This document shows, in pieces, positions 62,155 to 64,000 of a stretch of 64,000 nt of DNA. The stretch comes from JAHFDS01 sp964593795 (GTDB lineage: Bacteria > Myxococcota_A > Polyangia > JAHFDS01). The notes under the pieces were generated by a model that saw nothing but the letters and a program-made list of their open reading frames with translations, did no database searches and was not told the DNA's origin. How positions within the stretch are numbered: the first letter of the stretch is position 1; each line of letters opens with the position of its first letter. Location of the stretch: the NCBI GenBank assembly GCA_964593795.1, contig CAZQJC010000017.1, positions 49,388 through 113,387 on the forward strand. Direction: 5' to 3'. A program made the position numbers and the translations under genes.

Positions 62155-62664
62155 ATGACGACCTTCGACACGCTCCGGCTCTTCTCCAAGATGCTGCGCA
62201 ACCTCGACCAGTGGCTCGGCAAGGCCGAGGCCCACGCCAAGGCCAGGGGCTTCGACGCCAACGTGCTGGTCGGTCAGCGCCTCGCGCCCGACATGTACGA
62301 GCTCGCCAAGCAGGTGCAGTCGACCTGCGACACGGCGAAGTTCGCGGCGGCGTACCTGTCCGGCAAGGCGCCGCCCGTGCACCCCGACAACGAGAAGACG
62401 ATCGCGGAGCTGCACGAGCGGATCGGCAAGGCGCTCGCGTTCGTCGAGACGGTGAGCGAGGCGGACCTCGCGGGCGCCGCGGACCGCAAGGTCTCGCCGG
62501 CGTGGCTCAAGGGCGCGTGGCTCAAGGGCGACGACTACCTCGCGCAGGTCGCCGTGCCGAACTTCTTCTTCCACGTCACGACCGCGTACGCGATCCTGCG
62601 CCACAACGGCGTCGACGTCGGCAAGATGGACTACATGGGCAACCTGCCCATCCAGACCGGCTGA
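62155..62664 (+). CDS. DUF1993 family protein
   Basis: 169 aa. FAAAYLSGKAPPVHPDNEKTIAELHERI followed by VPNFFFHVTTAYAILRHNGVDVGKMDYMG is the family signature. The protein is helical, resembling DinB-like four-helix bundles. No enzymatic activity is established for the family. An AGGGAGGA site precedes the ATG. It stands alone between genes on the other strand. Confidence 0.92.
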   Translation: MTTFDTLRLFSKMLRNLDQWLGKAEAHAKARGFDANVLVGQRLAPDMYELAKQVQSTCDTAKFAAAYLSGKAPPVHPDNEKTIAELHERIGKALAFVETVSEADLAGAADRKVSPAWLKGAWLKGDDYLAQVAVPNFFFHVTTAYAILRHNGVDVGKMDYMGNLPIQTG

Positions 62665-62711
62665 GCGCGCGCCCACGCGCTCCGCGCGGCCGGCCGGCGT
62701 CGTGGGGCCGC

Positions 62712-63203
62712 CTATCTCTTCGCGAGCTCGGCCTCGATGTCCGGGGCGAGGTCGGCCGGCTCGTCGCGCGGGCCGAAGCGCTTCTTCACCTGCCCCGTGC
62801 GGTCCACCAGGAACTTCGTGAAGTTCCACTTGATCGACTTGCTGCCCAGGATGCCGGGCGCCTCGGCCTCGAGGTGCTTGAAGAGGGGGTGTGCGCCCGA
62901 GCCGTTGACGTCGATCTTCGCGAACATCGGGAACGACACGCCGAAGTTGAGCTCGCAGAACTTCGCGATCTCCGCCTCGCCGCCCGGCTCCTGCGCCCCG
63001 AACTGGTTGCACGGGAAGCCGAGCACCTCGAGGCCCTGGTCCTTGTACTTCTTGTAGAGCGCCTCGAGCCCCTTGTACTGCGGCGTGTAGCCGCACTGGC
63101 TCGCCGTGTTCACGATGAGCAGCACCTTGCCGCGATACACCTCGAGCGAGGCGTCCTCGCCGCGAATGGTGCGGGCCGAGAACTCGTACACCGGCTTCGT
63201 CAT
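62712..63203 (-). CDS. Glutathione peroxidase-type (thiol) peroxidase
   Basis: 163 aa. The peroxidatic Cys is C37 in NTASQCGYTPQY, the family motif LGFPCNQFG includes C65, and W126/N127 lie in WNFTKFL, giving the catalytic tetrad with Gln71. A third Cys, C83, is placed to be the resolving residue, so it probably uses thioredoxin rather than glutathione, as most bacterial members do. It has no signal peptide. TATGCT lies 6 nt before the ATG. Confidence 0.95.
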   Translation of the reverse strand: MTKPVYEFSARTIRGEDASLEVYRGKVLLIVNTASQCGYTPQYKGLEALYKKYKDQGLEVLGFPCNQFGAQEPGGEAEIAKFCELNFGVSFPMFAKIDVNGSGAHPLFKHLEAEAPGILGSKSIKWNFTKFLVDRTGQVKKRFGPRDEPADLAPDIEAELAKR

Positions 63204-63244
63204 GCGCGGAGCATAGCAGCGCGGTTGCGCCGTACCATCGTGGG

Positions 63245-63544
63245 ATGGCGCTCGATACGCCGGCGCTGCGCGCCGCGCTCGAGGCTCGCCTCGCCGACCA
63301 GAGCGCCGACGTGCGCGACGAGGCGCTCGTCGGCCTGGCGCAGCGCGGGGACGTGCGCATGCGTGGCCGCATTCGCGCCGAGCTCGCGCGGGACAGCGTC
63401 GGAATCCTCGCGGTCGAGGCCGCCCAGGCCCTCGGCGACCGGTCGCTCCTGCCCGACCTGATCGCGCTGCGCGACCGCGAGGGCGAGTGCGATGAGCACT
63501 TCCGCAGCGTGCTCGACGACGCCATCGCCGCGCTCGGCGGTTGA
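63245..63544 (+). CDS. Short HEAT-repeat protein
   Basis: 99 aa. About two to three HEAT-like helix pairs are seen (LADQSADVRDEALVGLAQRGD; SVGILAVEAAQALGDRSLLPDLIAL). These are often scaffolds or phycocyanobilin-lyase-like adaptors. TACCAT lies 6 nt before the ATG. It is divergent from the peroxidase gene and is followed by a GC-rich tandem-repeat region. Confidence 0.75.
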   Translation: MALDTPALRAALEARLADQSADVRDEALVGLAQRGDVRMRGRIRAELARDSVGILAVEAAQALGDRSLLPDLIALRDREGECDEHFRSVLDDAIAALGG

Positions 63545-63599
63545 GAGGGTTGATCGAAACAGGCGCAGTGCTGCGAGACGGGTACGGAGACCGTGACGG

Positions 63600-63780
63600 G
63601 ACCGGTTCCGGTTCCGGTTCCGCCTCGGTGCCGGTGACCGGCATCCGGGATCGGTCGCCTGCGTCCGGGATCGGTCGCCGGTTCCCGGCATCCGGGATCG
63701 GTCGCCGGTGCCCGGCATCCGGGATCGGTCGTCGTGACCGGGATCGGGCGACCGGGCCCGGGGACACCGAGCCCGGTCAC
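63600..63780. repeat. Degenerate GC-rich tandem-repeat tract
   Basis: The core TCCGGGATCGGTCG occurs four times (about 63644, 63664, 63691, 63718) with spacings of 20, 27 and 27 bp. It is flanked by a GGTTCC triplet-like run and by GACCGGG-type variants. It is too short and irregular for a CRISPR. Confidence 0.75.
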
Positions 63781-63790
63781 CGCCGGTGAG

Positions 63791-64000
63791 CTACCGCCGT
63801 GGGTTGACCAGGCACCAGAGAAGGGCCGCGAGACGATCGAGGCCGGGCTCGGCCGCGGCGACGAGGTCGGCGTCGACGTACTGCCAGACGTGCGCGAGCC
63901 TGACGGCGCTGCGGACTTCGGCCGCGCTCCCTTGCGCGATGCGGTAGGCGTGAGCGCGGTCCTTGCCGGTGCGACAGGCCCCCTCGGCGAGGTTGAGCGG
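63791..64000 (-). CDS. Four-helix-bundle (S23/IVP-like) protein, C-terminal part only
   Basis: The frame is open from the right edge to the stop at 63793-63791, giving 69 residues. The start lies beyond the window. It begins with LNLAEGACRTGKDRAHAYRIAQGSAAEVRSAVRLAHVWQY, which matches the four-helix-bundle family first found in 23S rRNA intervening sequences (NIAEG...RKDxxxFxRIAxGSxxE pattern). The cellular function of the free-standing members is unknown. Related bundles include the Avd protein of diversity-generating retroelements, but no reverse transcriptase is seen here. Confidence 0.85.
   Translation of the reverse strand, partial: PLNLAEGACRTGKDRAHAYRIAQGSAAEVRSAVRLAHVWQYVDADLVAAAEPGLDRLAALLWCLVNPRR

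Noticed and set aside
63600..63780. CRISPR array
   Set aside because: Repeat spacing is irregular (20, 27, 27 bp), the spacers share sequence, and no cas gene is present.
63791..64000. Diversity-generating retroelement (Avd-like four-helix bundle)
   Set aside because: No reverse transcriptase and no template/variable repeat pair in the window; the bundle family is common on its own.

Overview
The window is GC-rich chromosomal DNA, almost certainly from a member of the Myxococcota (Polyangia-like). The evidence is the dense use of GTG/TTG starts and 4-bp ATGA/GTGA gene overlaps, many lipoproteins whose mature N-termini run into Gly/Ala-rich linkers, MYXO-CTERM-like C-termini on two secreted proteins, two PilZ proteins, a PilR/NtrC-type activator and a full set of branched-chain keto acid dehydrogenase genes. 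I see 62 protein genes, of which two are cut by the window edges, and one tRNA. There is no rRNA, no phage or IS transposase and no CRISPR array. No gene-free stretch exceeds about 280 bp. The longest gaps (1889-2165, 53828-54068, 55513-55721, 60776-60993, 27191-27392, 63545-63790) are described as promoters or repeats.

Layout. 0-4 kb: the 3' part of a gene for a major-vault-protein-like protein, followed 15 bp later by a possible 2H phosphoesterase, then a large lipoprotein. 4.2-9.4 kb (minus): a sensory block with an NtrC-family sigma-54 activator, tRNA-Leu(CAA), a lone receiver, a membrane histidine kinase, a STAS/zinc-ribbon/receiver fusion and a TPR protein. 9.5-13 kb: DUF429, UPF0158, RecJ and a small membrane protein. 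13.2-18.4 kb: a lipoprotein with a clear terminator, the GDP-mannose genes manC-manB, a PilZ protein and prepilin peptidase. 18.5-24.7 kb (plus): a lipoprotein, an unknown protein, proB, proA, rsfS, rlmH, a ComF-like protein and smpB, mostly overlapping. 24.8-27.2 kb: a degenerate metallo-beta-lactamase-fold protein, a metallophosphoesterase and a free-standing LeuA-regulatory-domain-like protein. 27.4-32.3 kb (minus): a complete branched-chain amino-acid ABC transporter, livJ-livH-livM-livG-livF.

32.3-36.2 kb: a beta-helix protein, a HAD phosphatase and a long PilZ protein. 36.4-39.5 kb: KamA-type aminomutase divergent from EttA. 39.7-43.7 kb: two tandem paralogous lipoproteins, a convergent lipoprotein and a NodU-type carbamoyltransferase. 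43.7-50.5 kb: an MFS exporter, a DUF5916 outer-membrane protein, an atypical crotonase, an internally duplicated secreted protein and a matrixin-like protease with its partner. 50.6-53.8 kb: a CslA-like glycosyltransferase and a NatA/NatB-type ABC pair. 54-55.5 kb: lipB and a lipoprotein under a palindromic operator. 55.7-60.8 kb (minus): a branched-chain keto acid dehydrogenase operon in the order E1beta-E2-E1alpha-E3. 61-64 kb: a PHM-like copper lipoprotein, DUF1993, glutathione peroxidase, a HEAT-repeat protein and the 3' end of a four-helix-bundle gene.

How they fit together. BCAA uptake (liv), the keto acid dehydrogenase and lipB (lipoylation of E2) together would supply branched acyl-CoA starters for iso-fatty acids, a hallmark of myxobacterial lipids. 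manC/manB feed GDP-mannose to polysaccharide synthesis, and the CslA-like enzyme is a plausible consumer. The NtrC activator, PilZ proteins and prepilin peptidase point to pilus or secretion and c-di-GMP control.

The most unusual items are the bacterial vault-protein homologue with its phosphoesterase neighbour, families of palindromic intergenic elements that overlap stop codons of convergent genes, and a recurrent -10-like hexamer only 5-13 nt before start codons, which suggests widespread very short leaders.
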